Source of the DNA: Komagataeibacter rhaeticus
GTDB lineage: Bacteria; Pseudomonadota; Alphaproteobacteria; Acetobacterales; Acetobacteraceae
NCBI RefSeq assembly: GCF_003207855.1
Contig: NZ_NKTZ01000001.1
Span: 310,001-374,000, forward strand
Reading direction: 5' to 3'
DNA length: 64,000 bases
Shown: piece after piece, positions 9,477 to 18,572 of the stretch
Layout: the number at the start of each line of letters is the position of its first letter
Position numbering within the stretch: the first letter of the stretch is position 1
Translations under genes and position numbers: made by a program
Notes under the pieces: generated by a model
What the model saw: only the letters and a program-made list of their open reading frames with translations
The model's database searches: none
Told to the model about the DNA's origin: nothing

Positions 9477-12390
9477 TGACCCGTGGGTACCCGCAGGCGA
9501 CGGCGCCGTACCGGCCACATGCCTGCGCCATGCCCGTCATCTGGCGCGACAGGGCCAGCCCCTGCTGGCGCTGGCCTGGATGGAGCGCGCGGCCCGGCAG
9601 GCCCCCGATGACCCGCGCGTACGCTTCGCGCTGGCGGCCGCCCGGCTGGGGGCCGGTGATGGGGCGGGCGCGGCCGACGCGGCGGAGGCCGTGCTGGCCG
9701 GTCAGGAATCCCGTGCGGGGCTGCGCCTGCTGGTTCTGGCGTGCTGCATGGCGCGGGACTGGACGCGGGCGGTTCCGGTGCTGGAACGTTTCCTGACTGG
9801 CTACGGGTTCGACCCGGCGCTGTCCGTTGCGGCGGGGCTGGTCTGCCGGCATGCGGGCTGGCCGGGATGGTGCGCGCTGGATGCGCGGGGCACGCTGCAC
9901 TGGGGTGGCCTGCCTGCGGGTTGCGTGCCCGATATATGGCTGGGGGGGCGGCCCTTTGCCGCTCCATGCCAGTCGGGAGCCTGTGCCATGGCGCTGCCCC
10001 GTAGCGGTTCTGGCGCGGTCGAGGTGCGCCATGCGGGGCAACTGCTGCTGGGGGGCAGGCCGGAGCGGACGGCCCTTGCACGCGTGGCCGGTGCCGTGCT
10101 GCCGGGTGACGATGGGCTTGCGGGCTGGGCCTGTCTGCCCGCGCAGCCCGAACGCGCGCCTGTGCTGTACCTGTGTGACGACAGGGGCAGGCGCGAACTG
10201 GCACTGCACCGGACGGAAGGGGCCGCGCATGGCAGCCCCGCCGGTCCCGCCATGCCGGTCTGGGGTTTTGACCTGAAATGGGATGAAATCGCGCCGCAGG
10301 GCAGCGTGCGCGTGACCTTCGCGGATGGGCGGGACCTGACCGGCTCCCCCCTGCCCGTGCGCCTGCCCCGCGCGCGGCCCGTGTTTCCCGCCATGCGGAT
10401 GCGGGACAGGGCTGCCGCGCCCATGCCGCGCCCGGCGGGGCGCTGCCGGATCGTGGTGCCGGTCTATGCAGACTGCGCGGGCACGCTGGCCTGCCTGAAG
10501 AGCGTGATGGAGACATGCCTTGCACCGGATTGCGGCCCTACGGTCGAGATCATGGTGGTGGATGACGCAACGCCCGATGCCGGTCTGGCCACCGCACTGG
10601 ACGCACTTGCCGCACGGGGGCGGATCATCCTGCGGCGGCATGATGCCAACAGGGGCTATCCCGCCGCCATCAATACCGCGCTGGATGACGCGACGGGCAT
10701 GGATGTCGTGCTGCTCAACAGCGACACGCTCGTCGCTCCCGGCTGGCTGGGGGAAATGCGGCGCGTGGCCTATGCGCGCGCCGATACGGGCACGGTCTCG
10801 CCATTGTCCAATGATGCCTCGATCCTGACATGGCCTGACCCGTCCCGTCCCGCGCCCCTGTCTGGCGGAATGGAGCGCGTGCGTGCCCTCATGGCCGCCA
10901 GCCTGCGCGCCAGCGGGGGCCGGGATGTCGAGATCCCCACGGCGCATGGTTTCTGCATGCTGATCCGCCATGACTGCCTGGCCCGCACCGGCCCGTTCCG
11001 GCCCGAACTGTATGGGCGGGGCTATGGGGAGGAAAATGATTTTTCCATGCGTGCCCGGCTGGCTGGCTGGCGGCACAGGGCGGCGCTGGGGGTATTCGTG
11101 GGGCATGTGGGGGGCGTCTCCTTTGGCGCGACGCGCAAGGCCCTGCAGCAGCGCAACCTGTGGGTGCTGAACCGGTTGTTCCCCGGTTATGACGCGCTGG
11201 TGCAGGCCCATGTTGCCGCCGACCCGCTGGCGGCGGGGCGGTTGCGGCTGTCGCTGCTGGTCTGGCACCGGGCGGCGCGGCAGGCCGGCGTGAACGGGGC
11301 CGTGCTGCTGGTGACCCATGGGGGGGCCGGTGGCGTGGCCCGTGTCGTGGCGGCGCGGGCGCGGCAATGGGCGGCGGCGGGCCTGCTGCCGGTGGTGCTG
11401 GAGCCGGAAGACGGCGGCTTCCGCCTGCGTGATGGCAGGGAGGATGCGCCCTGTCCCCCGCTGCGTTTTGCATGGCCCGCGCAGGCCGGTGTGCTGGTCA
11501 CGTTCCTGCAGGCGCTGGACCTGCGGCAGATCGAGATTCACCACCACATGGGCCATGGCCTGCGGGCGCGCGAACTGTGTGCGATGCTGGGCGTGCCCTA
11601 TATGGTGCATGTGCATGACTATGCCGGGATCTGCCCGCGCGTGACGCTGGTGGGACCAGCGGGGCGCTATTGTGGCGAGCCGGGCCCTGCCGCCTGCCGT
11701 GCGTGTGTGGGCAGCCTTGGCTCGCTGGTGGGGGAGACGGATGTGGCCCGCCTGCGGCGTGATACGGCGCGCGAACTGGCCGGTGCCCGGCATGTGGTGG
11801 TCCCGTCCGCCGATGTGGCGACGCGGCTGGCGCGTTATTTCCCTGCCGTCCCCTGTCATGTCGCGGCGCTGGAGGATGACCGTCCCGACCAGTCCCTGCG
11901 CCAGTTTGCCGCCGCTGTCACCACGGCGCCTGCTTCCGGCCTGCCGCCGCCCACGGGCCGGTACCGCGTGGTGGTGGCGGGCGGAATCGGACCGGAAAAG
12001 GGACATGGCGTGCTGCTTGCCGCCGCACGCGATGCGCGGGCGCGGGACCTGGCGCTGGAATTCGTGGTGGTGGGCCATACCTCGGATGACGCGCCCCTGC
12101 TGGAAACCGGACGGGTGTTCATGACCGGCCCGTACGGGCCGGCGGACGCGATCGGCCTGCTGCGCGGCTGCGGGGGGCATGTCGGTTTCGTGCCCTCCGT
12201 CTGTCCCGAGACATGGTGTTTCACCCTGACGCAGCTGTGGCGTGCGGGCCTGCGCGGTGTGGCCTTTGACCTGGGTGCCGTGGCCGCGCGTATCCACGCC
12301 ACGGGGCGGGGGGCCTGTGTGCCGCTGGGGCTGCCCGTTCACCAATTGAATACGTTTTTGCTGTCTTATGCCCGGCAAGCGTGTTCCTGA
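9469..12390 (+). CDS. Large bifunctional glycosyltransferase (GT2 + GT4)
   Basis: A 973-residue protein. The N-terminal 110 residues are Ala-rich helices resembling TPRs, followed by a Trp/Gly-rich beta region (about 115-310). A GT2 domain at about 325-560 has IVVPVYADCAGTLACLKS, VVDDATPD and the metal-binding LLNSDT, plus YGEENDFSMR as the catalytic-base region. A second, GT4-like domain covers about 600-970 with VHVHDYAGICP, VVVAGGIGPEKGH and VPSVCPETW. It probably builds a glycan on a protein or lipid acceptor in the cytoplasm. The ATG overlaps the Sel1 gene (ATGCCTGA); a longer in-frame reading upstream lies wholly inside the Sel1 gene and is not credible. The fusion of two glycosyltransferase folds suggests two successive sugar additions. 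Confidence 0.88.
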   Translation: MPDDPWVPAGDGAVPATCLRHARHLARQGQPLLALAWMERAARQAPDDPRVRFALAAARLGAGDGAGAADAAEAVLAGQESRAGLRLLVLACCMARDWTRAVPVLERFLTGYGFDPALSVAAGLVCRHAGWPGWCALDARGTLHWGGLPAGCVPDIWLGGRPFAAPCQSGACAMALPRSGSGAVEVRHAGQLLLGGRPERTALARVAGAVLPGDDGLAGWACLPAQPERAPVLYLCDDRGRRELALHRTEGAAHGSPAGPAMPVWGFDLKWDEIAPQGSVRVTFADGRDLTGSPLPVRLPRARPVFPAMRMRDRAAAPMPRPAGRCRIVVPVYADCAGTLACLKSVMETCLAPDCGPTVEIMVVDDATPDAGLATALDALAARGRIILRRHDANRGYPAAINTALDDATGMDVVLLNSDTLVAPGWLGEMRRVAYARADTGTVSPLSNDASILTWPDPSRPAPLSGGMERVRALMAASLRASGGRDVEIPTAHGFCMLIRHDCLARTGPFRPELYGRGYGEENDFSMRARLAGWRHRAALGVFVGHVGGVSFGATRKALQQRNLWVLNRLFPGYDALVQAHVAADPLAAGRLRLSLLVWHRAARQAGVNGAVLLVTHGGAGGVARVVAARARQWAAAGLLPVVLEPEDGGFRLRDGREDAPCPPLRFAWPAQAGVLVTFLQALDLRQIEIHHHMGHGLRARELCAMLGVPYMVHVHDYAGICPRVTLVGPAGRYCGEPGPAACRACVGSLGSLVGETDVARLRRDTARELAGARHVVVPSADVATRLARYFPAVPCHVAALEDDRPDQSLRQFAAAVTTAPASGLPPPTGRYRVVVAGGIGPEKGHGVLLAAARDARARDLALEFVVVGHTSDDAPLLETGRVFMTGPYGPADAIGLLRGCGGHVGFVPSVCPETWCFTLTQLWRAGLRGVAFDLGAVAARIHATGRGACVPLGLPVHQLNTFLLSYARQACS

Positions 12391-12476
12391 TGACCATAGA
12401 AGAGGCCACCCGTCTTGACCCCTGCCATCCCTGTCGGCCCGCGTGCCCTGTCGCCCTTCCATGTGGGGAGGGGATG

Positions 12477-13658
12477 ATGGAAACCGAACCGGCCCCCATG
12501 CCCCGCGCGCAGGCGGGTGGTATCCAGGCGACTGCCCGGCTCATGCGGCTGGAAGCGGGCACATACTGCATTTTCCATGCGCCCGGCCCCCTGCCGGGTG
12601 CATGCGGGCCGCTATCGGGCATGCGGATCAGTCCGCCACCGGGTGAAAGCGGGGTGCGGGTGAGTACATTCGATGCCGATGGCTGGATTGGCAGCCAGAA
12701 CGGCGCGGCGCTGGTGCGGGTACCGCCCCCCGGTGGGGTTGTGCTGGTCACGACCTACCACGCGGAGGAAGCGCCCGAACTGCCGGGGTTGCAGGTGGTC
12801 CGTCTGGGGAATGGCGCATCCGCGCCCGCGTCCCGTGCCCCCGTACCCGTCAGGGCGGCGGTGCAGGCCGAAGCCGGCAGCATGGTGGCCCATATCCAGC
12901 GCCGGGGCGACGTAAAGGCGCTGCTGGGGGCATGGATGGGCAGAAGTGGCAGTGGCCAGTGGCTGGAAGGGTTCATGATCAGCCCTGCCAGCGGCCTTGC
13001 CGCGTCCGATATCGAATATCAGGCCATACTGGGGCAGGACTGGTATTCACCCTGGGTGGAAGGTGGCCAGTATTGTGGCAGTCGTGGCATGGCGCTGCCG
13101 CTGCTGGGGCTGCGCGTGCGCCTGAAGGCGGCTGTGGCTGAAAGCCTTGCCTGTCGCGTCGAGGCCAGTTTTACCGATGGAACCCGTCTGGGCCCGGTGG
13201 AGGACGAGCCGCTTATGGCCACCACACGCGCCCCGCTGGAAGCCTTCCGTATTGAAATCGTGCCGCGGGCCAGTGGGGAACAACAGCCCGTGCCATCCGA
13301 TAACGCGGCCGAGGACAGCCTGCTGGCCGCCTGCGCCGGGGCCGATGCACAGGCACCGGGCCGGGGGCGGCGTGGCAGGCGTGGCCGTCCGGCCAGGCTT
13401 CCGGCACGGCAGGAAGCGCGGCCCGGTGCGTCGGGTATGCAGGCCGGAACCCCGCAAGGGGAGGACATCGTGCCCGCAGAGGCGGGGGAAGCCGCCGCGA
13501 CAGGGAAGGGGGACGCAAAAAAGGCCGCGGCCTCCCCTGTCGTGCCGTGGTGGAACCGCAGGCCTGAGCGGGCTGGCGCCGGTTCCCCCCCACCAGTCCC
13601 CGCGTCGGGCCGCCGGGGCAAGGCTGCCCGCCGGCCCCGTGACCGGGCGGATGCGTGA
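12477..13658 (+). CDS. Unknown protein with basic, Pro/Arg-rich tail in the glycosylation cluster
   Basis: I do not recognise this family. About 290 residues of mixed alpha/beta sequence are followed by a low-complexity, strongly basic tail (about 310-393) rich in Arg, Gly, Ala and Pro. No signal peptide or membrane helix is seen. The start is uncertain: ATG 12477 follows GGGGAGGGG by five bases, while ATG 12390 overlaps the preceding stop (TGATG) and GTG 12381 is also open. The extra N-terminal residues of the longer forms are Cys/Pro-rich and look non-coding, so I prefer 12477. Its position between two glycosyltransferases suggests a role with the exported or glycosylated product. The basic tail could bind an acidic polymer. 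Confidence 0.75.
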   Translation: METEPAPMPRAQAGGIQATARLMRLEAGTYCIFHAPGPLPGACGPLSGMRISPPPGESGVRVSTFDADGWIGSQNGAALVRVPPPGGVVLVTTYHAEEAPELPGLQVVRLGNGASAPASRAPVPVRAAVQAEAGSMVAHIQRRGDVKALLGAWMGRSGSGQWLEGFMISPASGLAASDIEYQAILGQDWYSPWVEGGQYCGSRGMALPLLGLRVRLKAAVAESLACRVEASFTDGTRLGPVEDEPLMATTRAPLEAFRIEIVPRASGEQQPVPSDNAAEDSLLAACAGADAQAPGRGRRGRRGRPARLPARQEARPGASGMQAGTPQGEDIVPAEAGEAAATGKGDAKKAAASPVVPWWNRRPERAGAGSPPPVPASGRRGKAARRPRDRADA

Positions 13659-13699
13659 GTGCGGGCGGGCGCACCGGGGCGGTACGGGCCGTGCCGGGT

Positions 13700-14953
13700 A
13701 TGAAATACCTGTTTGTGCACCAGAATTTTCCGGCCCAGTTCGTGCATCTGCTGCGTGACCTGTGCGCGGGGAGCGGCAACGAGATTGTTTTCATAAGTGA
13801 ATCGGGGCGTGCGCAGATGGCGGGCGTGCGGCGCGTTGCCTACCGCATGCCCCCGGCCCCGCGCGCGCCGGGTCCCGCCCCGGTAGCGGAACTGGCGCGT
13901 GGCATGCAGCGCGCGGCCGAAGTGGCGCGTGCGGCGCGCACGCTGCGCGGTCTGGGTTATGTGCCCGATATCATCATCGGCCACCATGGCTGGGGCGAGA
14001 TGCTGGAACTGGCCGATGTCTACCCCGGTGTGCCGATGCTGGGCTATTACGAATTCTTCTATCATCCCACCGGTCTGGATGTGGGGTTCGACCCCGAATT
14101 CGCCCCCGGGCCGGACGTGGCCCCGCTGGTCCGTGCGCGCAACACGCTCAACCTGCTGGCCCTTGCCGGTCCCGGCTGGGGGCATACGCCCACCCGCTTC
14201 CAGCGCGACACCTATCCCGACTGGGCGCGGGCACGCCTGACCTGCCTGCCCGAAGGCGTGGACCTGAACCGCTGCGCGCCCGACCCGCAGGCGCGCAGGC
14301 GGGTCTTTACGCTGGGGGATATTGAAATCCTGCCTACGGAAAAGCTGGTTACCTATGTTGCGCGCGATCTGGAACCCTATCGTGGCTTCCATGTGTTCAT
14401 GCGCGCGCTGCCCCGTATCCTGGCCGGGCGGCCGGATGCGCGGGTGGTCCTGGTGGGGGGGGATGGTGTCAGCTATGGCGGCCGTGCGCCGGGTGGCGGC
14501 TCATGGCGGGAGCATATGCTGGCTGAACTGAAGGGGCGGATCGATCCCGCGCGCGTCCATTTTGCGGGGCGGGTGGGGTATGACCGTTTCTGCCGGCTGC
14601 TCCAGCGCTCGGACGCGCATGTGTACCTGACATATCCGTTCGTGGTGTCATGGTCGCTGCGTGAAGCCATGGCGTGTGGCTGTGCCATCGTGGCCAGCCG
14701 GACCCCGCCGGTAGAGGAATTCCTGCAAGATGGCCGGACGGCGCGGCTGGTCCCGTTCCTTGACCCGCACCGTATCGCCGATGGCGTGCTGGAACTGCTG
14801 GAGGACGGACGGCTGGCCCGCAGGCTGCGCGTCAATGTGCGCAGGCAGGCGGAACGCACGCTGGACATGGGCAGCTACATGGCGCGCTATCATGGCCTGA
14901 TCGGCCGGCTTGTGGCCGGTGGCGGGCATGTGGCCCTGCGCGGTGTGGCATGA
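13700..14953 (+). CDS. Family 4 glycosyltransferase
   Basis: A GT4 (GT-B fold) enzyme using a nucleotide sugar. It opens with MKYLFVHQNFPAQF, the standard first strand of this family, and has VTYVARDLEPYRGFHVFMRALP as the start of the donor-binding domain. The YPFVVSWSLREAMACGCAIV segment carries the Glu residues that hold the nucleotide sugar. The start at ATG 13700 is chosen from family alignment; GTG 13655, which overlaps the previous stop as GTGA, would add 15 residues and fits the coupled style of the cluster. It is the last gene of the six-gene block and is followed by a possible terminator. It probably extends the glycan begun by the GT2+GT4 fusion protein. Confidence 0.9.
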   Translation: MKYLFVHQNFPAQFVHLLRDLCAGSGNEIVFISESGRAQMAGVRRVAYRMPPAPRAPGPAPVAELARGMQRAAEVARAARTLRGLGYVPDIIIGHHGWGEMLELADVYPGVPMLGYYEFFYHPTGLDVGFDPEFAPGPDVAPLVRARNTLNLLALAGPGWGHTPTRFQRDTYPDWARARLTCLPEGVDLNRCAPDPQARRRVFTLGDIEILPTEKLVTYVARDLEPYRGFHVFMRALPRILAGRPDARVVLVGGDGVSYGGRAPGGGSWREHMLAELKGRIDPARVHFAGRVGYDRFCRLLQRSDAHVYLTYPFVVSWSLREAMACGCAIVASRTPPVEEFLQDGRTARLVPFLDPHRIADGVLELLEDGRLARRLRVNVRRQAERTLDMGSYMARYHGLIGRLVAGGGHVALRGVA

Positions 14954-15055
14954 TTACCCGGCATCATCCCGCATCCGGCCGGCCGGTCGGGCCGTCATGC
15001 CCCGTGGGGCGTCAGGAAACCGCCAGCCCGGCAGGGCCCGGGCGCTGCCACCCGT

Positions 15056-15093
15056 CGGGACAGGGGCAGCACCCGGCCGTCCTGCCGTTTTTT
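15056..15093 (+). terminator. Possible intrinsic terminator of the secretion/glycosylation cluster
   Basis: An interrupted stem (CGG-GA-CAGG pairing with CCTGCCG) is followed directly by six T residues. It lies about 100 bp after the last glycosyltransferase and just before the convergent ppa gene. The bulged stem makes it a weak call. Confidence 0.35.
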
Positions 15094-15120
15094 ATGAAGC
15101 CGGTGTTTTCGGGCAGGCCC

Positions 15121-15648
15121 TTACTTGCCGGCCACGGCCTTGATGGACTCAACAATGATCTCGCCTGCGACATTCTTGTCGGCCCAGCCGGACACCTTGA
15201 CCCACTTGCCCTTTTCCAGATCCTTGTAGCGGGTGAAGAAGTGCTCGATCTCCTTCAGCACGATCTCGGGCAGGTCTTCCAGCTTCTCCACCTTGGAGTA
15301 GTAGGGATGCACCTTGTCGTGGGGCACGCAGATGATCTTTTCATCCTGTCCGCTCTCGTCTTCCATCCGCAGCACGCCAATGGGGCGGGCACGCACCACA
15401 ACGCCGGGCACGACGGCGGCGGGCATCAGCACCAGCGCGTCGGTCGGGTCGCCATCGGCGGCCAGGGTGTTGGGAATGAAGCCATAGGCAGCGGGATAGA
15501 CCATGGGCGTGAACAGGATGCGGTCCACCACCAGTGCGCCGCTGTCCTTGTCGATCTCGTATTTGACGCCTGAACCCTGCGGGATCTCGATCACGACGTT
15601 GATGTCGTTGGGTACGTCCTTGCCGGGGGAAATCTTCGATACGTCCAT
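15121..15648 (-). CDS. ppa: Inorganic pyrophosphatase
   Basis: Family I soluble pyrophosphatase that hydrolyses PPi to two phosphates and pulls biosynthetic reactions forward. Its 175 residues match the bacterial size. The conserved core is clear: VIEIPQGSGVKYEIDKDSG near the start, then VYPAAYGFIPNT and the metal-binding segment DGDPTDALVL, followed by DEKIICVP. The start MDVSKISPGKD is typical. The gene is monocistronic and convergent with the glycosylation cluster. Confidence 0.97.
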   Translation of the reverse strand: MDVSKISPGKDVPNDINVVIEIPQGSGVKYEIDKDSGALVVDRILFTPMVYPAAYGFIPNTLAADGDPTDALVLMPAAVVPGVVVRARPIGVLRMEDESGQDEKIICVPHDKVHPYYSKVEKLEDLPEIVLKEIEHFFTRYKDLEKGKWVKVSGWADKNVAGEIIVESIKAVAGK

Positions 15649-15857
15649 TGCTGTTCAGGCCTCCTGCTGCCTGTGTGTGCGTTAAGGGCCACCCCGAAGC
15701 GTGGCGGCGTGATTTAACGGGGAATGACCGTATAGCTCCCCCCGTTTCCTGTGCAAGTCATGTTCCGTGGCAGGGACCCCGACCATGAGCCAGATCATGA
15801 ACCTGTTTTTTTTATGGCAATGCCGCCCCTGGCGCGGAAAAAATTACGTGGAAAAAA

Positions 15858-15889
15858 GCATGTGGATCTTGCCAAATCCCTCCACATGC
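15858..15889 (+). promoter_or_regulatory. Inverted repeat upstream of tRNA(CAU)
   Basis: GCATGTGGA and TCCACATGC form 9-bp arms separated by 14 bp, ending 21 bp before the tRNA. The surrounding 15649-15910 gap also holds A-rich runs and the ppa promoter region but no gene. It could be an operator or a transcript hairpin; the function is not known. Confidence 0.3.
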
Positions 15890-15910
15890 GCGAGATCAGG
15901 GGCTGCCTGC

Positions 15911-15984
15911 GCGCCCGTAGCTCAATTGGTTAGAGCGGGCCGCTCATAACGGCTTGGTTGCGGGTTCAAGTCCTGCCGGGCGCA
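15911..15984 (+). tRNA. tRNA with CAU anticodon, probably tRNA-Ile2 (lysidine type)
   Basis: A full cloverleaf is visible: acceptor GCGCCCG/CGGGCGC, D stem GCTC/GAGC, anticodon loop CTCATAA, T stem GCGGG/CCTGC with loop TTCAAGT, and discriminator A. A perfect G1-C72 pair and the lack of a GGG/CCC anticodon stem argue against initiator tRNA. The TTGGTT variable region resembles tRNA-Ile2 read through lysidine-modified CAU, but elongator Met remains possible. The 3' CCA is not encoded. Confidence 0.85.
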
Positions 15985-16076
15985 GGCAGGCTCTTTGCAT
16001 GCAGTACCCGCACGCGCGCCCGACCATGCCGTGCGGATGACCTGCCCACTTCCTCATTGATCAGGAGCCGACCGTC

Positions 16077-17756
16077 ATGGCCGCCACGCAATATGTCTAT
16101 GTGATGAAGGACCTGACCAAGGCGTATCCGGGTGGGCGTGAGGTCTTCAAGGGCATTACCCTGTCCTTCCTGCCGGGCGTGAAGATTGGCGTGCTGGGTG
16201 TGAACGGCGCGGGCAAGTCCACCCTGCTCAAGATCATGGCGGGCGTGGAAAAGGAATTCGGTGGCGAGGCCTGGGCCGCCGAAGGCGCGCGCGTGGGCTA
16301 CCTGGAGCAGGAACCCAAGCTGGATGAAAGCCTGACCGTTGGCGAGAACGTGGCGCTGGGCTTTGGCGCGCTGAAAAAGGCCGTGGACCGCTTCAACGAG
16401 ATCTCGATGAAGTTCGCCGAACCCATGTCCGATGACGAGATGAACACCCTGCTGGCCGAACAGGCCGAACTGCAGGAAGTGATCGATGCCGGCGACGGCT
16501 GGGAACTGGATCGCAAGCTGGAGATCGCGCTCGAGGCCCTGCGCTGTCCGCCCGCCGACAGCCCGGTGGACAAGCTTTCCGGTGGTGAGCGCCGCCGTGT
16601 GGCGCTGTGCCGCCTGCTGCTGGAAAAGCCCGACCTGCTGCTGCTGGATGAGCCGACCAACCATCTGGATGCGGAAAGCGTGTCATGGCTGGAAAAGACC
16701 CTGCGTGACTACGAAGGCACCGTGATGGTCATTACCCATGACCGTTACTTCCTTGATAACGTCACCAACTGGATCCTTGAGCTTGAGCGTGGCCGGGGCT
16801 ATCCGTTCGAGGGCAACTACTCCTCCTGGCTGACCCAGAAGCGCAAGCGCCTGGCGCAGGAAGAAAAGGAAGAAAGTGCCCGCCAGCGCGCCCTTGCCGC
16901 CGAGCAGGAATGGATCGGCTCCTCCCCCAAGGCCCGTCAGGCCAAGAGCAAGTCCCGTATCGCGCGGTATGAGGAAATGCTGGCCCAGAATGCCGAGAAG
17001 TCCGGTGGCGTGGCCGATATCGTCATCCCGCCCGGCCCGCGCCTGGGGGGTACCGTGATCGAGGCGCAGGACCTGCGCAAGGGCTTCGGCAACCGCCTGC
17101 TGATCGATGACCTGAACTTCAAGCTGCCGCCCGGCGGCATCGTGGGCGTGATCGGGCCGAACGGCGCGGGCAAGTCCACCCTGTTCAAGATGATCATGGG
17201 GCAGGAAACGCCCGATGGCGGGTCGCTTACCATCGGTGAGACGGTCAAGCTGGGCTATGTGGACCAGTCGCGCTTCAGCCTGGATGACAACAAGACCGTG
17301 TGGGAGGAAATCTCCGGCGGGACGGATGTCATCTATCTGGGCAAGCGCGCCGTGCCGTCGCGTGCCTATGTCGGTGCCTTCAACTTCAAGGGGCCGGACC
17401 AGCAGAAGAAGGTGGGCGTGCTGTCGGGTGGTGAGCGCAACCGCGTGCACCTGGCCAAGATGCTGCGGCAGGAAAGCAATGTCATCCTGCTGGATGAGCC
17501 GACCAACGACCTGGATGTCGATACCTTGCGCGCGCTGGAGGAGGCCCTGGCCGAATTCGCGGGCTGTGCGGTGATCATCAGCCATGACCGCTGGTTCCTT
17601 GACCGTCTGGCCACCCATATCCTTGCCTTTGAAGGCGACAGCCACGTTGAGTGGTTCGAAGGCAACTTCCAGGCGTATGAGGAAGACAAGCGCCGCCGCC
17701 TTGGCCCGGATGCGACCGAACCCAGCCGGATCAAGTACCGCCCCATCGAACGCTGA
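16077..17756 (+). CDS. ettA: Energy-dependent translational throttle protein (ABC-F)
   Basis: Soluble ABC-F ATPase that binds the ribosomal E site and gates the first elongation step according to energy state. Its 559 residues carry two nucleotide-binding domains: Walker [10 protein letters not shown] (about 41) and GPNGAGKST (about 360), each with an LSGGERxR signature and a Walker [11 protein letters not shown] or [10 protein letters not shown]. The charged inter-domain linker (about 245-315) contains the [12 protein letters not shown] stretch. The length and the absence of extra membrane parts fit EttA rather than Uup. The start has an AGGAG site (AGGAGCCGACC) upstream. It follows the tRNA by 92 bp and appears independently transcribed. 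Confidence 0.95.
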   Translation: MAATQYVYVMKDLTKAYPGGREVFKGITLSFLPGVKIGVLGVNGAGKSTLLKIMAGVEKEFGGEAWAAEGARVGYLEQEPKLDESLTVGENVALGFGALKKAVDRFNEISMKFAEPMSDDEMNTLLAEQAELQEVIDAGDGWELDRKLEIALEALRCPPADSPVDKLSGGERRRVALCRLLLEKPDLLLLDEPTNHLDAESVSWLEKTLRDYEGTVMVITHDRYFLDNVTNWILELERGRGYPFEGNYSSWLTQKRKRLAQEEKEESARQRALAAEQEWIGSSPKARQAKSKSRIARYEEMLAQNAEKSGGVADIVIPPGPRLGGTVIEAQDLRKGFGNRLLIDDLNFKLPPGGIVGVIGPNGAGKSTLFKMIMGQETPDGGSLTIGETVKLGYVDQSRFSLDDNKTVWEEISGGTDVIYLGKRAVPSRAYVGAFNFKGPDQQKKVGVLSGGERNRVHLAKMLRQESNVILLDEPTNDLDVDTLRALEEALAEFAGCAVIISHDRWFLDRLATHILAFEGDSHVEWFEGNFQAYEEDKRRRLGPDATEPSRIKYRPIER

Positions 17757-17830
17757 TTCCATTTGCCATCCGGAATGTTATCTGTCTCAATAACGCTCAG
17801 GTCTTTACTCCTGCCGTTATGGAGGCAGCC

Positions 17831-18358
17831 ATGGGGTGTAGGAACAGCATACGGACGGCGCGCCTGCAGCTTGATCCCGTGTCATGGACCGATCTGGAAG
17901 ATGTGGTCCGGCTCAAGGCCAGCGCCGGCGTAACCGGGCGGCTGGCGGGGGGTGTGTGCAACCGCGCCCTGAGTGAGCAGGACATGATGACCGACCTCAT
18001 GACATGGGGGCGGGAGGGCGTTGGTATGTTCACCATACGCCAGCAGGGTCATTTCATTGGCCTTGCGGGGGTGCAGCCTTCCGCCACGCTACCCGACTGT
18101 CACGAAATGCAGTTCGCCGTCGTCCCGCAGGCCCATGATACCACCCTGACGCGGGAGGCGGCGAGTACCGCACTGGCCTTCGCGCATGCGGGGGGTGTGG
18201 AGCGTGTCATCGCCTATGTCAGGGCGGAAGATATCGTGGCCCGGCAGGTTTTCGGGGGGGCTGGCATGCGGGCCTGTGCGGCCCCGCAGGCCGGGCGGCC
18301 CGATATCCTGCTTTACCATAGTACCCGGCCGCGTATGGAGCGGGCACGCCTGCACTGA
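17831..18358 (+). CDS. GNAT-family N-acetyltransferase
   Basis: Acetyl-CoA-dependent transferase of the RimJ/RimL-like type: it opens with a short beta strand (RTARLQLDPVSWTDL) and has a GLAGVQPSATLPDCHEMQFAVV core, but the acetyl-CoA loop is poorly conserved. The substrate is unknown. ATG 17831 is preferred because GGAGG lies five bases before it; ATG 17819 sits on that ribosome site. The gene ends beside repeat copy A and converges on mlaC. Confidence 0.75.
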   Translation: MGCRNSIRTARLQLDPVSWTDLEDVVRLKASAGVTGRLAGGVCNRALSEQDMMTDLMTWGREGVGMFTIRQQGHFIGLAGVQPSATLPDCHEMQFAVVPQAHDTTLTREAASTALAFAHAGGVERVIAYVRAEDIVARQVFGGAGMRACAAPQAGRPDILLYHSTRPRMERARLH

Positions 18359-18394
18359 AGGGCGCGGACATGCGACGGGTGCAAAATAACGCGT

Positions 18395-18490
18395 TGATGA
18401 AGGATGATGAAAGTTTCCGGATGCCCCCTTTCTCCCAAAGGCGGCATGGCCTGATGCTTCCCGACAAAAGCTTCACCAGAAACTTTTCCA
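18395..18490 (-). repeat. Dispersed two-hairpin intergenic repeat, copy A (diverged)
   Basis: Shares the family ends (GATGAAAGTTTCCGG and GCTTCACCAGAAACTTTT) and a GCCxCCTTTCTCCCAAAGGCGGC hairpin core with copies near 25040, 30560, 60270 and 61720, but the AT-rich hairpin has decayed. It lies between the convergent GNAT and mlaC genes. The minus orientation is relative to copies B and C. Confidence 0.7.
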
Positions 18491-18507
18491 TGATGCGCGG
18501 GGTATGA

Positions 18508-18534
18508 CAAAAAAAGCCGGTATTGCTACCGGCT
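18508..18534 (-). terminator. Intrinsic terminator of mlaA-mlaC
   Basis: Read on the minus strand, AGCCGGTA-GCAA-TACCGGCT forms an 8-bp stem with a tetraloop followed by seven T residues, 38 bases after the mlaC stop. Confidence 0.85.
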
Positions 18535-18572
18535 GTTATGCTGCATGCCCTGTCTGACGGCACGAATGGGGA

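Noticed and set aside
9325-12462. Long minus-strand open frame over the GT2+GT4 gene
   Set aside because: Low-complexity, no start context, exactly antisense to a recognisable glycosyltransferase.
15911-15984. Initiator tRNA-fMet
   Set aside because: Position 1-72 is a perfect G-C pair and the anticodon stem lacks the three G-C pairs of initiators.
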